DNA from: Rhizobium rosettiformans | GTDB taxonomy: Bacteria > Pseudomonadota > Alphaproteobacteria > Rhizobiales > Rhizobiaceae | Direction: 5' to 3' | DNA: 64,000 bases | Assembly: GCF_016806065.1 (NCBI RefSeq) | Contig: NZ_CP032405.1 | Span: 310,001-374,000, forward strand | Part shown: one piece after another, positions 9,347 through 18,873 of the stretch | Numbering within the stretch: position 1 is the stretch's first letter | Layout of the letters: the number at the start of each line of letters is the position of its first letter | The notes under the pieces: model-generated | The model's database searches: none | The model's input: the letters and a program-made list of their open reading frames with translations, nothing else | What the model was told of the DNA's origin: nothing | Position numbers and translations under genes: made by a program

Positions 9347-10336
9347 ATGACCGCAGCCGTCTCCTTCTCGAAGGTCTCGCGCCATTTCGGCAGCGTCAAA
9401 GCCGTCGATGCCGTCGACCTGACGGTCGAGCCAGGCGAATTCTTCGCCATGCTCGGTCCATCAGGTTCCGGCAAGACGACCTGCCTGCGCCTGATTGCCG
9501 GCTTCGAACAGCCGACTTCAGGCCATATCGAGATCTTCGGTGAAACCGCAGAAGGCGTGCCGCCCTATCGCCGCAACGTCAACACGGTGTTCCAGGACTA
9601 CGCCCTCTTCCCGCACTTGAACATTCTCGACAATGTCGCCTATGGCCTGATGGTCAAAGGCGTCGGGAAAGCGGAGCGCCACCGCGAGGCCGAACAGGCG
9701 CTCGAGATGGTGAAGCTCCCCGACTACGGCGCCCGCAAGCCCGGCCAACTCTCCGGCGGCCAGCGCCAGCGCGTGGCCCTCGCCCGGGCGCTGGTCAACA
9801 AGCCCAAGGTCCTGCTGCTCGACGAGCCGCTCGGCGCACTGGATCTGAAGCTGCGCGAACAGATGCAGGAAGAGCTGAAAAGCCTGCAGCGTTCGCTCGG
9901 CATCACCTTCGTCTTCGTCACCCACGACCAGGGCGAAGCGCTCTCGATGGCCGACCGCGTCGCTGTCTTCAATGACGGCAAGATCGTTCAGGCCGGCACG
10001 CCGCACGAGATCTACAACCGCCCCCGTACCCGCTTCGTTGCCGATTTCGTCGGCTCGTCGAATGTGATTGCACCGGAAGCGATGAAGGCGCTCGGCGGCG
10101 AAGCCCGCTGGACGAGCCTGCGCCCCGAAGCCATCCGCATCGTCTCGGATGGCGGCGTAGAGGCGACCGTGCGCTCGACCAGCTTCCTCGGCGCCTCGAC
10201 CAAGCTCTTCGTCGAGACCGCACTGACCGCCCTTACCGTCTCGCTACCCGCAGGTCAGACCGCTCCGCAGGCCGGCGAAAGCATCCGCATCGCCTGGTCT
10301 GCATCAGACCCACATTACATGGAGGCCGGCGCATGA
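9347..10336 (+). CDS. Polyamine-type ABC transporter ATPase (YdcT/PotA-like)
   Basis: 329-residue importer ATPase. Walker A GPSGSGKTT lies near residue 35, with [26 protein letters not shown] and FVTHDQGEAL following in order. A TOBE-type C-terminal domain (from about residue 235) follows, as in PotA. A GGAG ribosome site precedes the ATG. It overlaps the next permease gene by 4 bases (ATGA). Confidence 0.9.
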   Translation: MTAAVSFSKVSRHFGSVKAVDAVDLTVEPGEFFAMLGPSGSGKTTCLRLIAGFEQPTSGHIEIFGETAEGVPPYRRNVNTVFQDYALFPHLNILDNVAYGLMVKGVGKAERHREAEQALEMVKLPDYGARKPGQLSGGQRQRVALARALVNKPKVLLLDEPLGALDLKLREQMQEELKSLQRSLGITFVFVTHDQGEALSMADRVAVFNDGKIVQAGTPHEIYNRPRTRFVADFVGSSNVIAPEAMKALGGEARWTSLRPEAIRIVSDGGVEATVRSTSFLGASTKLFVETALTALTVSLPAGQTAPQAGESIRIAWSASDPHYMEAGA

Positions 10337-11283
10337 CGGCGATCTCCACATCTGCCATCACCCCTGGCCGTCAGGGCCTGATGGGGCGGCTCTCGGATCT
10401 GTTCTGGCGGAGGCCCAACCTGCTGCTGGTTCTGATGCTGGTGCCGCCCCTGCTCTGGCTCGGCATCATCTATGTCGGCTCCCTGGTGGCACTGCTTCTG
10501 CAGAGCTTCTTCTCGATCGACGAGTTCTCCGGCCTGATCAATTACGAATTCACGCTCGCGACCTATGGAGAACTCTTCCGACCAGCCAATTTCGACATCA
10601 TCCTGCGCACGCTGCTGATGTCGGCCGCCGTCACCCTCGCCTCTGCCGTCATCGCTTTCCCGATCGCCTACTACGCCGCGCGCTATGCCCGGGGGCGCTG
10701 GAAAGCCGTCTTCTATCTCGGCATCATGCTGCCGCTCTGGTCGAGTTATCTCGTCAAGGTCTATGCCTGGAAGCTGATCCTCGCCAAGGAAGGCATCCTC
10801 ACCTGGATCTTCGCCAAGCTGCATCTGACCTGGCTTCTCGAAGGCTTGCTCGCCATACCCGTCATCGGCGGCAACTCCCTGTCGATCAGCTATCTCGGCA
10901 CCTTCATCGTCTTCGTCTATGTCTGGCTGCCCTTCATGATCCTGCCCACCCAGGCGGCCCTGGAACGCGTACCCGGCAACCTGATCGAAGCTTCGGGCGA
11001 TCTCGGCGCGGATAGCCGCCAGACCTTTCGCCATGTGCTCTTTCCCTTGGCGCTGCCCGGCATTGTCGCCGGCTCGATCTTCACCTTTTCGCTGACCATG
11101 GGCGATTACATCATTCCACAGATCGTCGGCACCTCGCGCCTCTTCATCGGCCAGGCCGTCTATGCCCAGCAGGGCACGGCGGGCAACATTCCGCTCGCTG
11201 CCGCCTTCTCGGTCGTCCCGATCGTCATCATGGGCATCTACCTCACCATCGCCAAACGCATGGGGGCTTTCGATGCGCTCTGA
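10333..11283 (+). CDS. Polyamine-type ABC transporter permease (YdcU/PotB-like)
   Basis: 316-residue permease with about six membrane segments and an EAA-type loop ([25 protein letters not shown]) near residue 218 that contacts the ATPase. It is coupled to the ATPase gene by ATGA and overlaps the next permease by 11 bases. It would pair with the following gene as the channel heterodimer. Confidence 0.9.
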   Translation: MTAISTSAITPGRQGLMGRLSDLFWRRPNLLLVLMLVPPLLWLGIIYVGSLVALLLQSFFSIDEFSGLINYEFTLATYGELFRPANFDIILRTLLMSAAVTLASAVIAFPIAYYAARYARGRWKAVFYLGIMLPLWSSYLVKVYAWKLILAKEGILTWIFAKLHLTWLLEGLLAIPVIGGNSLSISYLGTFIVFVYVWLPFMILPTQAALERVPGNLIEASGDLGADSRQTFRHVLFPLALPGIVAGSIFTFSLTMGDYIIPQIVGTSRLFIGQAVYAQQGTAGNIPLAAAFSVVPIVIMGIYLTIAKRMGAFDAL

Positions 11284-12088
11284 TCGCTCCCAGTCCGCCG
11301 GTCTGTCCTTGAAGATGGCCGCCGCTGCAGGCCTTGCCTTCCTGCATCTGCCGATCCTGCTGATCTTCGTCTATGCTTTCACCACGGAGGAAAAAAGTTT
11401 TCAGTGGCCGCCACCGGGCTTCACCACAAAATGGTTCGCCGTCGCCTGGAACCGCCCAGACATCTGGCAAGCCCTGACGCTCTCGGTGAAGGTGGCGAGC
11501 ATCGCCACCGTGATTGCGCTCGTTCTCGGCACGCTCGCAGCCGCCGCCGTCGCCCGCACGAAATTCTTCGGCCGGGAAGTCATTTCGCTGCTGGTCATCC
11601 TGCCGATCGCGCTGCCCGGCATCATCACCGGCATTGCGCTGCGCTCGGCCTTTTCGCTGGCGGAGATTCCCTTCTCCTTCTGGACGATCATCCTCGGCCA
11701 CGCGACCTTCTGCGTCGTCGTCGTTTACAATAACGCCGTCGCCCGCTTCCGCCGCACCTCCGGCTCGCTGATCGAGGCCTCGATGGATCTCGGCGCCGAT
11801 GGCTTCCAGACCTTCCGCCATGTGATCCTGCCGAACATCGCAACCGCCCTGCTGGCCGGCGGCATGCTTGCCTTCGCGCTGTCCTTCGACGAGGTCATCG
11901 TCACCACATTTACCGCCGGCCAGCAGTCGACCCTGCCGATCTGGATGCTGGAAGAACTGATCCGCCCGCGCCAACGTCCGGTCACCAATGTGGTCGCGAT
12001 GATCGTCGTGATCGTCACGTTCCTGCCGATCCTGGCAGCCTACTATCTGACCCGCGACACCGACCAGATCGCCGGCAGCGGCAAATGA
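11273..12088 (+). CDS. Polyamine-type ABC transporter permease (YdcV/PotC-like)
   Basis: 271-residue permease starting at the ATG inside the end of the previous gene (11273). The longer upstream reading has no membrane character. Six hydrophobic segments and the loop [20 protein letters not shown] are visible. It is the second transmembrane subunit of this importer; the aldehyde dehydrogenase follows after 66 bases. Confidence 0.9.
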   Translation: MRSDRSQSAGLSLKMAAAAGLAFLHLPILLIFVYAFTTEEKSFQWPPPGFTTKWFAVAWNRPDIWQALTLSVKVASIATVIALVLGTLAAAAVARTKFFGREVISLLVILPIALPGIITGIALRSAFSLAEIPFSFWTIILGHATFCVVVVYNNAVARFRRTSGSLIEASMDLGADGFQTFRHVILPNIATALLAGGMLAFALSFDEVIVTTFTAGQQSTLPIWMLEELIRPRQRPVTNVVAMIVVIVTFLPILAAYYLTRDTDQIAGSGK

Positions 12089-12154
12089 ACCACCGGCGAC
12101 GCCTCTTCTTCAAGGGCAATGCCGAAAATGAAGTCTGATAAAAGGGAGAACGAC

Positions 12155-13579
12155 ATGGACACCCAGATGCTGATCGGCGCCAAGTTCGAAGCCGGCACGG
12201 AAACGGACGAGAAGATCCTGAACCCCAAGACAGGGGACGTGATTGTCGATCTCCCCGAGGCTTCCCTCGCCCAGGTCGATGAAGCCGTGGATGCAGCAGA
12301 AGGCGCCTTCGTCTCTTGGTCGCAGACCACGCCCGGCCAGCGCGCCGGCTACCTGCTCGCCATTGCCGATGCGATCGAAAAGGACGCAGCCGCTTTTGCA
12401 GCGCTCGAAAGTCTCAACTGCGGCAAGCCGATCAACGCCGTGCTCAATGATGAAATCCCAGCGATCGTCGATTGCTACCGCTTCTTCGCCGGTGCGATCC
12501 GCACGCTGCAGGCACCGGTCTCCGGCGAATACCTGCCGGGCTTCACCTCGATGATCCGCCGTGATGCCGTCGGCGTCATCGGCTCGATCGCGCCCTGGAA
12601 CTATCCGCTGATGATGATGGCCTGGAAGCTCGCACCGGCCCTTGCCGGGGGCAACACAATCGTCTTCAAACCCTCCGAGCAGACGCCGCTGACGGCGCTG
12701 AAACTCGCCAAGGTCATGGCCGACATCCTGCCGGAAGGCGTGGTCAATGTCGTGCTCGGCCGTGGTGAAAGCGTCGGCAATGCGCTGATCAACAACCCGA
12801 AAATCCAGATGCTGTCGATCACCGGCGATATCGCGACGGGCAAGAAGGTGATGACCGCCGCTGCCAAGACCGTAAAGCGCACGCATCTCGAACTCGGCGG
12901 CAAGGCCCCGGTCATCATTCATGACGACGCCGATATCGACGCCGCCGTCGCTGCCATCCGCACCTTCGGCTATTACAATGCCGGCCAGGACTGCACCGCG
13001 GCCTGCCGCATCTATGCGGCCGACAAGATCTACGACCGCTTCGTCGCCGATCTCGCGTCAGCCGTCTCGACGATCAAGTTCAACCAGGCCGACGATTCGG
13101 AAAACGAGATCGGCCCGCTGATCTCGAAGCGCCAGCGCGACCGCGTCGAAAGCTTCGTCACCCGGGCCGCCGAACACAAGCACATGGAAGTCGTCACCGG
13201 CGGCAAGCTCGGCTCGGACGAGGGCTTCTTCTACACCCCGACCGTCATTGCCGGCGCGACGCAAGACGACGAGATCGTCCGCCGCGAAGTCTTCGGGCCC
13301 GTGGTCTCCGTCACCCGCTTCACGGAAGCGGAACAGGCAGTCGCCTGGGCGAACGACAGCGACTACGGCCTCGCCTCCTCCGTCTGGACCAAGGACATCT
13401 CCCGCGCCATGCAGACCGCCGCCAAGCTGCGCTACGGCTGCACCTGGATCAACACCCACTTCATGCTCTGCAATGAAATGCCCCATGGCGGCATGAAGCA
13501 GTCGGGCTATGGCAAGGACATGTCGATGTATGCGCTGGAGGACTACACGACCGTCCGCCATGTGATGATCGCGCATTGA
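12155..13579 (+). CDS. patD: Gamma-aminobutyraldehyde dehydrogenase (PatD/YdcW-type)
   Basis: 474 residues, the same length as E. coli PatD. It would oxidise 4-aminobutanal from putrescine breakdown to GABA with NAD. Catalytic Cys280 (in [11 protein letters not shown]) and Glu246 (in LELGGK) fall at the E. coli numbers, and the APWNYPLMM and TGDIATGK cofactor segments are present. A GGGAGAA site selects the ATG at 12155. Its position directly after a polyamine-type transporter supports the assignment. Betaine aldehyde dehydrogenase activity is the main alternative. Confidence 0.85.
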   Translation: MDTQMLIGAKFEAGTETDEKILNPKTGDVIVDLPEASLAQVDEAVDAAEGAFVSWSQTTPGQRAGYLLAIADAIEKDAAAFAALESLNCGKPINAVLNDEIPAIVDCYRFFAGAIRTLQAPVSGEYLPGFTSMIRRDAVGVIGSIAPWNYPLMMMAWKLAPALAGGNTIVFKPSEQTPLTALKLAKVMADILPEGVVNVVLGRGESVGNALINNPKIQMLSITGDIATGKKVMTAAAKTVKRTHLELGGKAPVIIHDDADIDAAVAAIRTFGYYNAGQDCTAACRIYAADKIYDRFVADLASAVSTIKFNQADDSENEIGPLISKRQRDRVESFVTRAAEHKHMEVVTGGKLGSDEGFFYTPTVIAGATQDDEIVRREVFGPVVSVTRFTEAEQAVAWANDSDYGLASSVWTKDISRAMQTAAKLRYGCTWINTHFMLCNEMPHGGMKQSGYGKDMSMYALEDYTTVRHVMIAH

Positions 13580-13603
13580 GCTGAGGGCTCTCGCAAGGAG
13601 AAT

Positions 13604-13631
13604 GCCAGGCGGGCCGCGGGCCTCGCCTGGC
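13604..13631 (+). terminator. Hairpin after patD
   Basis: GCCAGGCG (13604-13611) pairs with CGCCTGGC (13624-13631) around a GC-rich inner palindrome. AAA follows but no T-run, so it is a probable but not classical terminator. Confidence 0.5.
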
Positions 13632-13722
13632 AAATACCTGACCGCCTGTTTACCCTGACAGACCAAACCGGTGGCAGCCCGGCGCTCTCCTTCGTATCAT
13701 GGAGCGGAATCAGGAGAGCCAC

Positions 13723-14196
13723 ATGCGCCGCCATCGGAAAGAGATCAGACACCGGAGCCGCAAGACCCTCATCGCGGTCGCGGTCCTTCTGTGTGTCGCG
13801 CCACTCTTTGCCACCCCGTCGGCTGCGCAGCAGCCCCAAGTCATTCCCGCGCCCGATCTCGGCGGCGGCGGCGGCTTGATGACAGACACCTATCTCTGGC
13901 ATGTCCGCGGCCTGCCACCCGGCCAGCGCCTTCCCGTATACTCCGGCGCCGGTCCCAATTTCCGGATTATCCATGCCCTCGACGAGGGCACGCCGATCGA
14001 ACGTCTTTCCTGCCGCGACAGCCGCGGCGGCTATTGGTGCCGTGTCGCCACCGTCGACCGCGTCCGCATATCCGGCTGGGTCGACGGCCGCTTCCTGCTC
14101 GAGGAACCCGGTTTCGCGCCGCCTGACGACGTGCGCAATCCCTCCTTCGAGCCTGAAATCCTCATCGATCCCTTCGCGAGACCCAGGCGGCCCTAA
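13723..14196 (+). CDS. Secreted SH3-domain protein
   Basis: 157 residues. The ATG at 13723 follows an AGGAGA site. A basic start and hydrophobic segment (residues about 15-36, ending SAAQQ) form a signal peptide. Residues 60-130 look like a bacterial SH3 fold (LPVYSGAGPNFRII, then SGWVDGRFLLE) with two cysteines that could pair in the periplasm. Such domains often bind cell-wall peptides, but no catalytic domain is attached. Confidence 0.7.
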   Translation: MRRHRKEIRHRSRKTLIAVAVLLCVAPLFATPSAAQQPQVIPAPDLGGGGGLMTDTYLWHVRGLPPGQRLPVYSGAGPNFRIIHALDEGTPIERLSCRDSRGGYWCRVATVDRVRISGWVDGRFLLEEPGFAPPDDVRNPSFEPEILIDPFARPRRP

Positions 14197-14211
14197 ACGA
14201 GAAGACACGCC

Positions 14212-14601
14212 TCACTCGCCCCGCCCCTCGCCGGGACGGTCCCGCTCGTACCGATGCTCCACCGGAAACCCCGGCAGCCAGCGCTCCCGTCGGATTGTCC
14301 AGAGCTCGTAGCTCGGCTGGAAGAGGTTTGTGTCGTCGAAGGAGCCGATATTGAGTTCGACCTCGTCGCCGCTTCGATTGAAGACGCGCGATCCGCAGGT
14401 CGGGCAGAAGCAGCGACCGTCATACATCTGCGGCTCGCCGGTGACCTCCACTTGATTGTCCGCATAGATCGCCGCCGCATAAAAAAGCGCGCCGTGATAT
14501 TTCCGGCAATCGAGGCAATGACAGATGCCGACCCGGTCGGGATCGCCTTTAGCCTCGAACCGCACCTTGCCGCAGGCGCAGCCGCCCGTCAGGATCGCCA
14601 T
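14212..14601 (-). CDS. GFA/CENP-V family zinc protein
   Basis: 129 residues from the ATG at 14601, preceded by GGGAGGA. It carries the cysteine pattern of the glutathione-dependent formaldehyde-activating (GFA) fold: Cys8 and Cys10, then Cys27, Cys29 and Cys32 (CHCLDC), then Cys64, Cys66 and Cys69 (CFCPTC). Members bind zinc and some condense formaldehyde with glutathione, but most have no proven activity. It converges on the SH3 gene. Confidence 0.8.
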   Translation of the reverse strand: MAILTGGCACGKVRFEAKGDPDRVGICHCLDCRKYHGALFYAAAIYADNQVEVTGEPQMYDGRCFCPTCGSRVFNRSGDEVELNIGSFDDTNLFQPSYELWTIRRERWLPGFPVEHRYERDRPGEGRGE

Positions 14602-14643
14602 ATCCGTCCTCCCTTCAAGATTGCCACCACTCTGGCACAAACG

Positions 14644-14675
14644 AAAAATGGCCGCAGCTTTCGCTACGGCCATTT
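14644..14675 (-). terminator. Rho-independent terminator of tal
   Basis: AAATGGCCG (14646-14654) pairs with CGGCCATTT (14667-14675). Read on the minus strand the stem ends in TTTTTCG, right after the transaldolase gene. Confidence 0.7.
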
Positions 14676-14708
14676 CCGAACTCTGGACTGCCGGATCGGT
14701 TTCCCGGG

Positions 14709-15665
14709 TCAGGCGGCAAGCGCCTTGGCGATCTGGCCGCGCAGCGTATCCATATCCTTGGCAAACCCGCGAATGCCTTCGGCCAACTTCTCGGTCGCCA
14801 TCGCGTCCTGGTTCATCGCCCAGCGGAAGGCCTTTTCATCGAGCGAGACATGCGGCTCAGCCTTGACCGTGTCGGGCGACAGCGCCCTGGCAAGCGTGCC
14901 CTGGTCCGCATTCAGTTCGTCGAGCAGCTGCGGGCTGATGGTCAGGCGGTCGCAACCGGCCAAGGCTTCGATTTCGCCGGCATTGCGGAACGAGGCGCCC
15001 ATGACGATGGTGCCGATGCCGTTTGCCTTGTAGTAATTGTAGATCGAGCGGACGGAGACGACGCCCGGATCGGTCTCGGACGTGTAGTCCTCACCGGTCG
15101 ACTTCTTGTACCAGTCGAGGATACGGCCGACGAAGGGCGAAATCAGGAAGACCTTGGCTTCGGCACATGCAATCGCCTGGGCCTTGGAGAAGAGCAGCGT
15201 CAGATTGCAGTCGATGCCTTCCTTCTGCAGCACTTCGGCAGCCCGGATGCCTTCCCATGTGGAGGCGAGCTTGATCAGGATGCGATCCTTCTCGATGCCG
15301 CGCTCCTTGTAGCCAGCAATGATCTGATGCGCCTTGTCGACGGATGCCTTGGTGTCGAACGAGAGGTCTGCATCGACTTCGGTCGACACGCGGCCCGGAA
15401 CGAGCTCAGCCAAGGCAGCACCGACAGAGATCGCCATGCGGTCGGCGATCGCGCCGATCACGGCATCATCCTTGCCACCCTTGGCCTTGCCCCAGGTGAT
15501 GGCTTCCTGAAACGCATCCTGGAAGGCATCGGTGCCGAGCGCCTTCAAGACGATCGACGGGTTCGTGGTGCAATCGACCGGCTTCAGACGGCGGACGGCC
15601 TCGATGTCACCGGTATCGGCGACCACGGTTGTCATGGAACGAAGCTGTTCGAGTTTCGAGGTCAT
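14709..15665 (-). CDS. tal: Transaldolase
   Basis: 318 residues, subfamily 1 like E. coli TalB. It transfers dihydroxyacetone between sugar phosphates in the pentose phosphate pathway. The Schiff-base lysine is Lys132 ([12 protein letters not shown]), the E. coli position, and DCTTNPS near residue 31 is also characteristic. The ATG at 15665 is chosen because homology begins there; the longer ORF upstream is not conserved. It is divergent from a SorC-family sugar regulator and has its own terminator. Confidence 0.92.
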   Translation of the reverse strand: MTSKLEQLRSMTTVVADTGDIEAVRRLKPVDCTTNPSIVLKALGTDAFQDAFQEAITWGKAKGGKDDAVIGAIADRMAISVGAALAELVPGRVSTEVDADLSFDTKASVDKAHQIIAGYKERGIEKDRILIKLASTWEGIRAAEVLQKEGIDCNLTLLFSKAQAIACAEAKVFLISPFVGRILDWYKKSTGEDYTSETDPGVVSVRSIYNYYKANGIGTIVMGASFRNAGEIEALAGCDRLTISPQLLDELNADQGTLARALSPDTVKAEPHVSLDEKAFRWAMNQDAMATEKLAEGIRGFAKDMDTLRGQIAKALAA

Positions 15666-15761
15666 TGGGTCATCCTTCGGCTGCGCGAAAACGGGTGGCG
15701 GGCGGCAGGGTGAGCCGTCGCTGTTGCCGGGACTATCACCGCCAGAAGACGGCAAAGTCAA

Positions 15762-15771
15762 GACATATGTC
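15762..15771. promoter_or_regulatory. Palindrome between tal and SorC regulator
   Basis: GACATATGTC is followed seven bases later by TTGACATAAGT, sharing the GACATA half. The pair sits in the 175-base divergent region and could be the operator of the SorC-type regulator. Confidence 0.35.
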
Positions 15772-15840
15772 CTTTGAATTTGACATAAGTACCAACCGAA
15801 CGGATAGTGCGCATCGGAAGTTCCCAAAACGAGAGAAATC

Positions 15841-16818
15841 TTGGCCAAACTCAGACGCGAATACCACACGACCCTGTCGGATGCGAGCGGACTGCGCATC
15901 CGGGCTGCCTGGCTCTATTACAACGAGGGCCTGACGCAGAAGGACGTGGCAGATCGTCTCGGCATAAGCCGCTCGACCGTCATCCGGATGCTGGAGGAAG
16001 CCCGAAAGCGGGCGGAAGTGCAGATCTGGATCAGCGATGGCGTCGCCGATTGTGTCGACCTCGCGGTCAGGCTTGAAAAGGCCTACGGCCTCGACGAAGC
16101 CATCGTCGTGCCCTCGCCCGAGAGCAAGGACGCCGCTTCGATCGCCAAGGCCGTTGGGCTCGCGCTTGGCCAGTTCCTGACCGAGACCATCACCAATGAC
16201 ATGACCATCGGCGTCGGCTGGGGCCGCACCATGACCACCTCGCTTGCCGGTTTCCGCCCTCCGAACCGAGAGAATTGCAAGGTCGTCTCGCTGCTCGGCG
16301 GCATCGTTGCCGTGCGCCAGACCAACCCGATCGACTATACCTGGCGGCTGGCAAGCCAGCTCGGCGCGGAATGCTACATGTTCCTCGCCCCGCTGCTGGT
16401 CGATTCCATCGCGACCAAGCGCGCCCTGATCGAGGAATGCGGATTGAAGGCGATCTACGACCTTGCCGAAAACCTTGACCTTGCCATCGTCTCCTGCGGC
16501 GACATCGGCCCGCATTCCACTTCGCTCTCGGAAGGCTTCATCAGCCACCACACCTTGATGGAGCTGGTCGACGCAGGCTGCGTCTGCGACACCATGTTCA
16601 ACTTCCTGGATACGGAGGGAAACTCCGTTGCCCACCCGATCAACGAGCGCGTGATGTCTGTCGATTTGGACACGCTGAAGAAGGCCAAGCACATCGTGTT
16701 GTCTTCAGGCGGCGCACATCGTGCGAAGGCCATCCGCGCCACGATCCGGCGGATTGGGTGCAATACGTTGATCACCGATGAGGCGGCAGCGAGGGAGTTG
16801 CTGGGGTTGGCGAGCTAG
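15841..16818 (+). CDS. SorC/DeoR-type sugar-binding transcriptional regulator
   Basis: 325 residues from a TTG start with a weak GAGA site; no better start keeps the N-terminal helix-turn-helix ([25 protein letters not shown], residues about 30-55). The remainder is a sugar-phosphate-binding domain of the SorC family. It is divergent from transaldolase, so control of pentose phosphate flow is a reasonable inference. The effector is unknown. Confidence 0.82.
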   Translation: MAKLRREYHTTLSDASGLRIRAAWLYYNEGLTQKDVADRLGISRSTVIRMLEEARKRAEVQIWISDGVADCVDLAVRLEKAYGLDEAIVVPSPESKDAASIAKAVGLALGQFLTETITNDMTIGVGWGRTMTTSLAGFRPPNRENCKVVSLLGGIVAVRQTNPIDYTWRLASQLGAECYMFLAPLLVDSIATKRALIEECGLKAIYDLAENLDLAIVSCGDIGPHSTSLSEGFISHHTLMELVDAGCVCDTMFNFLDTEGNSVAHPINERVMSVDLDTLKKAKHIVLSSGGAHRAKAIRATIRRIGCNTLITDEAAARELLGLAS

Positions 16819-16820
16819 AG

Positions 16821-17110
16821 CTACTCTGGCCAGGCGCGGGCGCCATGCAGAACGAAGAGAACTTCGACACGATCGTCCCGCACTCGGTAGGCGACGATGT
16901 ATTCAAGATCGGCCAACACCAGTTCTCGGTTGCCTTCAATCTCGCCGCAGCGTCCGAGAAAGGCATTCTGCATCAGTAGGCGCTGCGTGCGGGAGTGAGT
17001 CGAGCGCACGAGGCGGGCAGCCGCCGCGGGATTGCGCTCAAAGAGGTAATCGCCGATGGCCGCCAGTTCTCGAAGATAACGCCGCGTCCAGACGATACGT
17101 ATGGCTTCAC
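16821..17110 (-). pseudogene. ParE/RelE-type toxin, frameshifted at its start
   Basis: The reading frame ending at 16821 encodes a RelE/ParE fold: IRIVWTRRYLRELAAIGDY, then NPAAAARL, and a C-terminal VEVLFVLHGARAWPE. Its only plausible start, a GTG at 17110 that overlaps the antitoxin stop, is in another frame. One missing base near 17103, between GTG-AAG-CC and ATA-CGT, would restore an MKPIRIVWT start. The closest in-frame alternative begins much later and loses the first helix. It is either decayed or a sequencing error. Confidence 0.7.
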
Positions 17111-17344
17111 GAGGAGCCGTACCGGTTCAAGACGGCCTCGATCTCCGACTCGCTGGCAAATTCTCCACGGTCAGCCTTCCGCCAAACCTTCCGTCAAACC
17201 TGAGACGCACTGCTCCTGCCACGCAAGAGAACGCCCCTGAGAGAGCGCATCCTCGACGATCTGATCGCGGGATAGGTTGCTCCGCTCGACCAGACTGTCG
17301 ATCCAGTGGCTCATGTCGTCAGGGAGTTGAACCGTGTTGCGCAT
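17107..17344 (-). pseudogene. ParD/RHH-type antitoxin, frameshifted
   Basis: From the ATG at 17344 the frame gives an RHH start (MRNTVQLPDDMSHWIDSLVE) and runs 57 residues to a TGA at 17171. The expected C-terminal tail, ADRGEFASESEIEAVLNRY, continues in the next frame to a TGA at 17107. One base change in length near 17172-17180 separates them. That second stop overlaps the toxin GTG, the normal parD-parE junction. Confidence 0.7.
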
Positions 17345-17388
17345 GGTTCATTCTCTCACAGAAGCAACATTCAGAACAGCGCCGCGCT

Positions 17389-18273
17389 TCACCCCTTCCC
17401 CGCCTCCCAGCCGAGCATGGCCCGCTTGCGGGTCAGCCCCCAGTGATAACCGGTCAGGGCTCCGCTCTTGCCGAGCGCCCGGTGACACGGCACGACGAAC
17501 GAGATCGGATTGCGTCCGACGGCCGCACCCACGGCGCGGCTGGCCGTCGGCTGGCCGATTTTCTGGGCGATGTCGGAATAGGTGACGGCCTTGCCGAGCG
17601 GGATCTGCAGAAGGCTTTCCCACACACGGATCTGGAAGTCGGAGCCGATCAGCACGACGCGCAAGGGTTCCTCCGCCGACCAGCGCTCGGGATGGAAGAC
17701 ACGGGCGGCATAAGGCGCCGTAGCCTCGATATCCTCGACATAGTGCGCATTTGGCCAGCGCTGTGCCATGTCGTCGAAACAGACGACCTCGCCGCCTTCA
17801 TCAGCAAAGGCGAGCCCAGCCAGCCCGCGCTCGGTGATCATGACAAGCGCCAGTCCGAAGGGCGACGGGTGGTAGCCATAGCGGATGGTGAGACCTGCCC
17901 CACGCGCCTTCCATTCGCCAGGGCTCATGGCCTCATGCGTGACGAACAGATCATGGAGACGACCGGGGCCGGAGAGGCCGAGTTCAAGAGAGGTCTCGAG
18001 AAGCGGCAGTTCCTCGCGCCCCAGCAGCCGCTTGGCATGGTCGAGCGTCACAGCCTGCAGGAAGGCTTTGGGGCTAAGCCCCGCCCAGCGCGTAAACGTC
18101 TTCTGCAATTGTGTCGGGGACTGGCCGAGCCGCTCGGCGATGACCTCCAGCGATGGCTGGCTCTGATAGTCGAGCGTCAGCATCTCGATCACCCGCCGCA
18201 CGGTCTCATAGTCAGAGCCATCAGGCGTGATGTCGGTAGAGCCGGAAAGGTCGATCTGTTGCGCAAGCGTCAT
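17389..18273 (-). CDS. Ada-like regulator/O6-methylguanine-DNA methyltransferase
   Basis: 294 residues. The N-terminal part (about 20-120) is an AraC-type helix-turn-helix. The C-terminal part is a methyltransferase with acceptor Cys263 in VPCHR and the RAVGAAVGRNP helix. It repairs O6-alkylguanine by suicide transfer. The zinc-binding N-terminal domain of E. coli Ada, which senses methylphosphotriesters, is absent. The protein therefore repairs DNA but may not switch on an adaptive response the same way. Confidence 0.88.
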   Translation of the reverse strand: MTLAQQIDLSGSTDITPDGSDYETVRRVIEMLTLDYQSQPSLEVIAERLGQSPTQLQKTFTRWAGLSPKAFLQAVTLDHAKRLLGREELPLLETSLELGLSGPGRLHDLFVTHEAMSPGEWKARGAGLTIRYGYHPSPFGLALVMITERGLAGLAFADEGGEVVCFDDMAQRWPNAHYVEDIEATAPYAARVFHPERWSAEEPLRVVLIGSDFQIRVWESLLQIPLGKAVTYSDIAQKIGQPTASRAVGAAVGRNPISFVVPCHRALGKSGALTGYHWGLTRKRAMLGWEAGKG

Positions 18274-18353
18274 GGCGAAATCCTCAATCTGAGCAGGACT
18301 TCATCACGGGCAAGCCTTGAGCGCCACCCGTTTCTTGCGCCGATGTCAGGCAC

Positions 18354-18848
18354 TCAGATCCGCTGCTTGGCCGTCGCAAGTGCCCCAGTGAGGGCCTTGG
18401 CAAAGCTTTCGCGATCATCCGGGTTGAGGAAGGAGCCGACATCAGTACCTCGGCCCTCGCCGCTCACCACCATTGATGTGATGCCAAACTCATCATGGCG
18501 GTGCACGAAAAACCGCGCCCAGAGCGTCTTGAAGGTGTGTTCGGTCATCCGGCCCGCCGGCGTGAATTTGCGGATCGACAGGTTGGTGCGAGACACCGTC
18601 ACCTCTTCACGGGCTCGGGCCGCACGGTAGTTCAGCCAGAAGGCACCATAGAGCAGCAGGAAGTCGAGCCCGAAGAACAATCCGATTGGCCATGCCCCGG
18701 TCGCCATGAAGAAGACCGCGTGGAGGAGGCACACGGTTCCGGTGACGGCGAAGAGGATGCGATACCCCTTGCGGCCAAGCGACCGGTAGGGTGTCAGTTC
18801 CGCTGCGAAAATCGGCTGATCTGCCGCCTGCTCGAGATTGCCTTCCAT
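18354..18848 (-). CDS. DUF2244 integral membrane protein
   Basis: 164 residues; an ATG at 18848 directly follows a possible GTG. Two membrane segments (about residues 33-75) are followed by a soluble tail with WARFFVHRHDEFG. This matches the DUF2244 family found beside endonuclease III or cytochrome genes in alphaproteobacteria. Its function is unknown. It is divergent from nth with only 25 bases between start codons. Confidence 0.75.
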   Translation of the reverse strand: MEGNLEQAADQPIFAAELTPYRSLGRKGYRILFAVTGTVCLLHAVFFMATGAWPIGLFFGLDFLLLYGAFWLNYRAARAREEVTVSRTNLSIRKFTPAGRMTEHTFKTLWARFFVHRHDEFGITSMVVSGEGRGTDVGSFLNPDDRESFAKALTGALATAKQRI

Positions 18849-18873
18849 CACCGCGCCCGACTATAGGTTTTCC

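Noticed and set aside
17101..18630. Long plus-strand open frame of 509 codons
   Set aside because: It runs antisense to the Ada-like gene and the DUF2244 gene and shows no family features. It arises from GC-rich codon bias.
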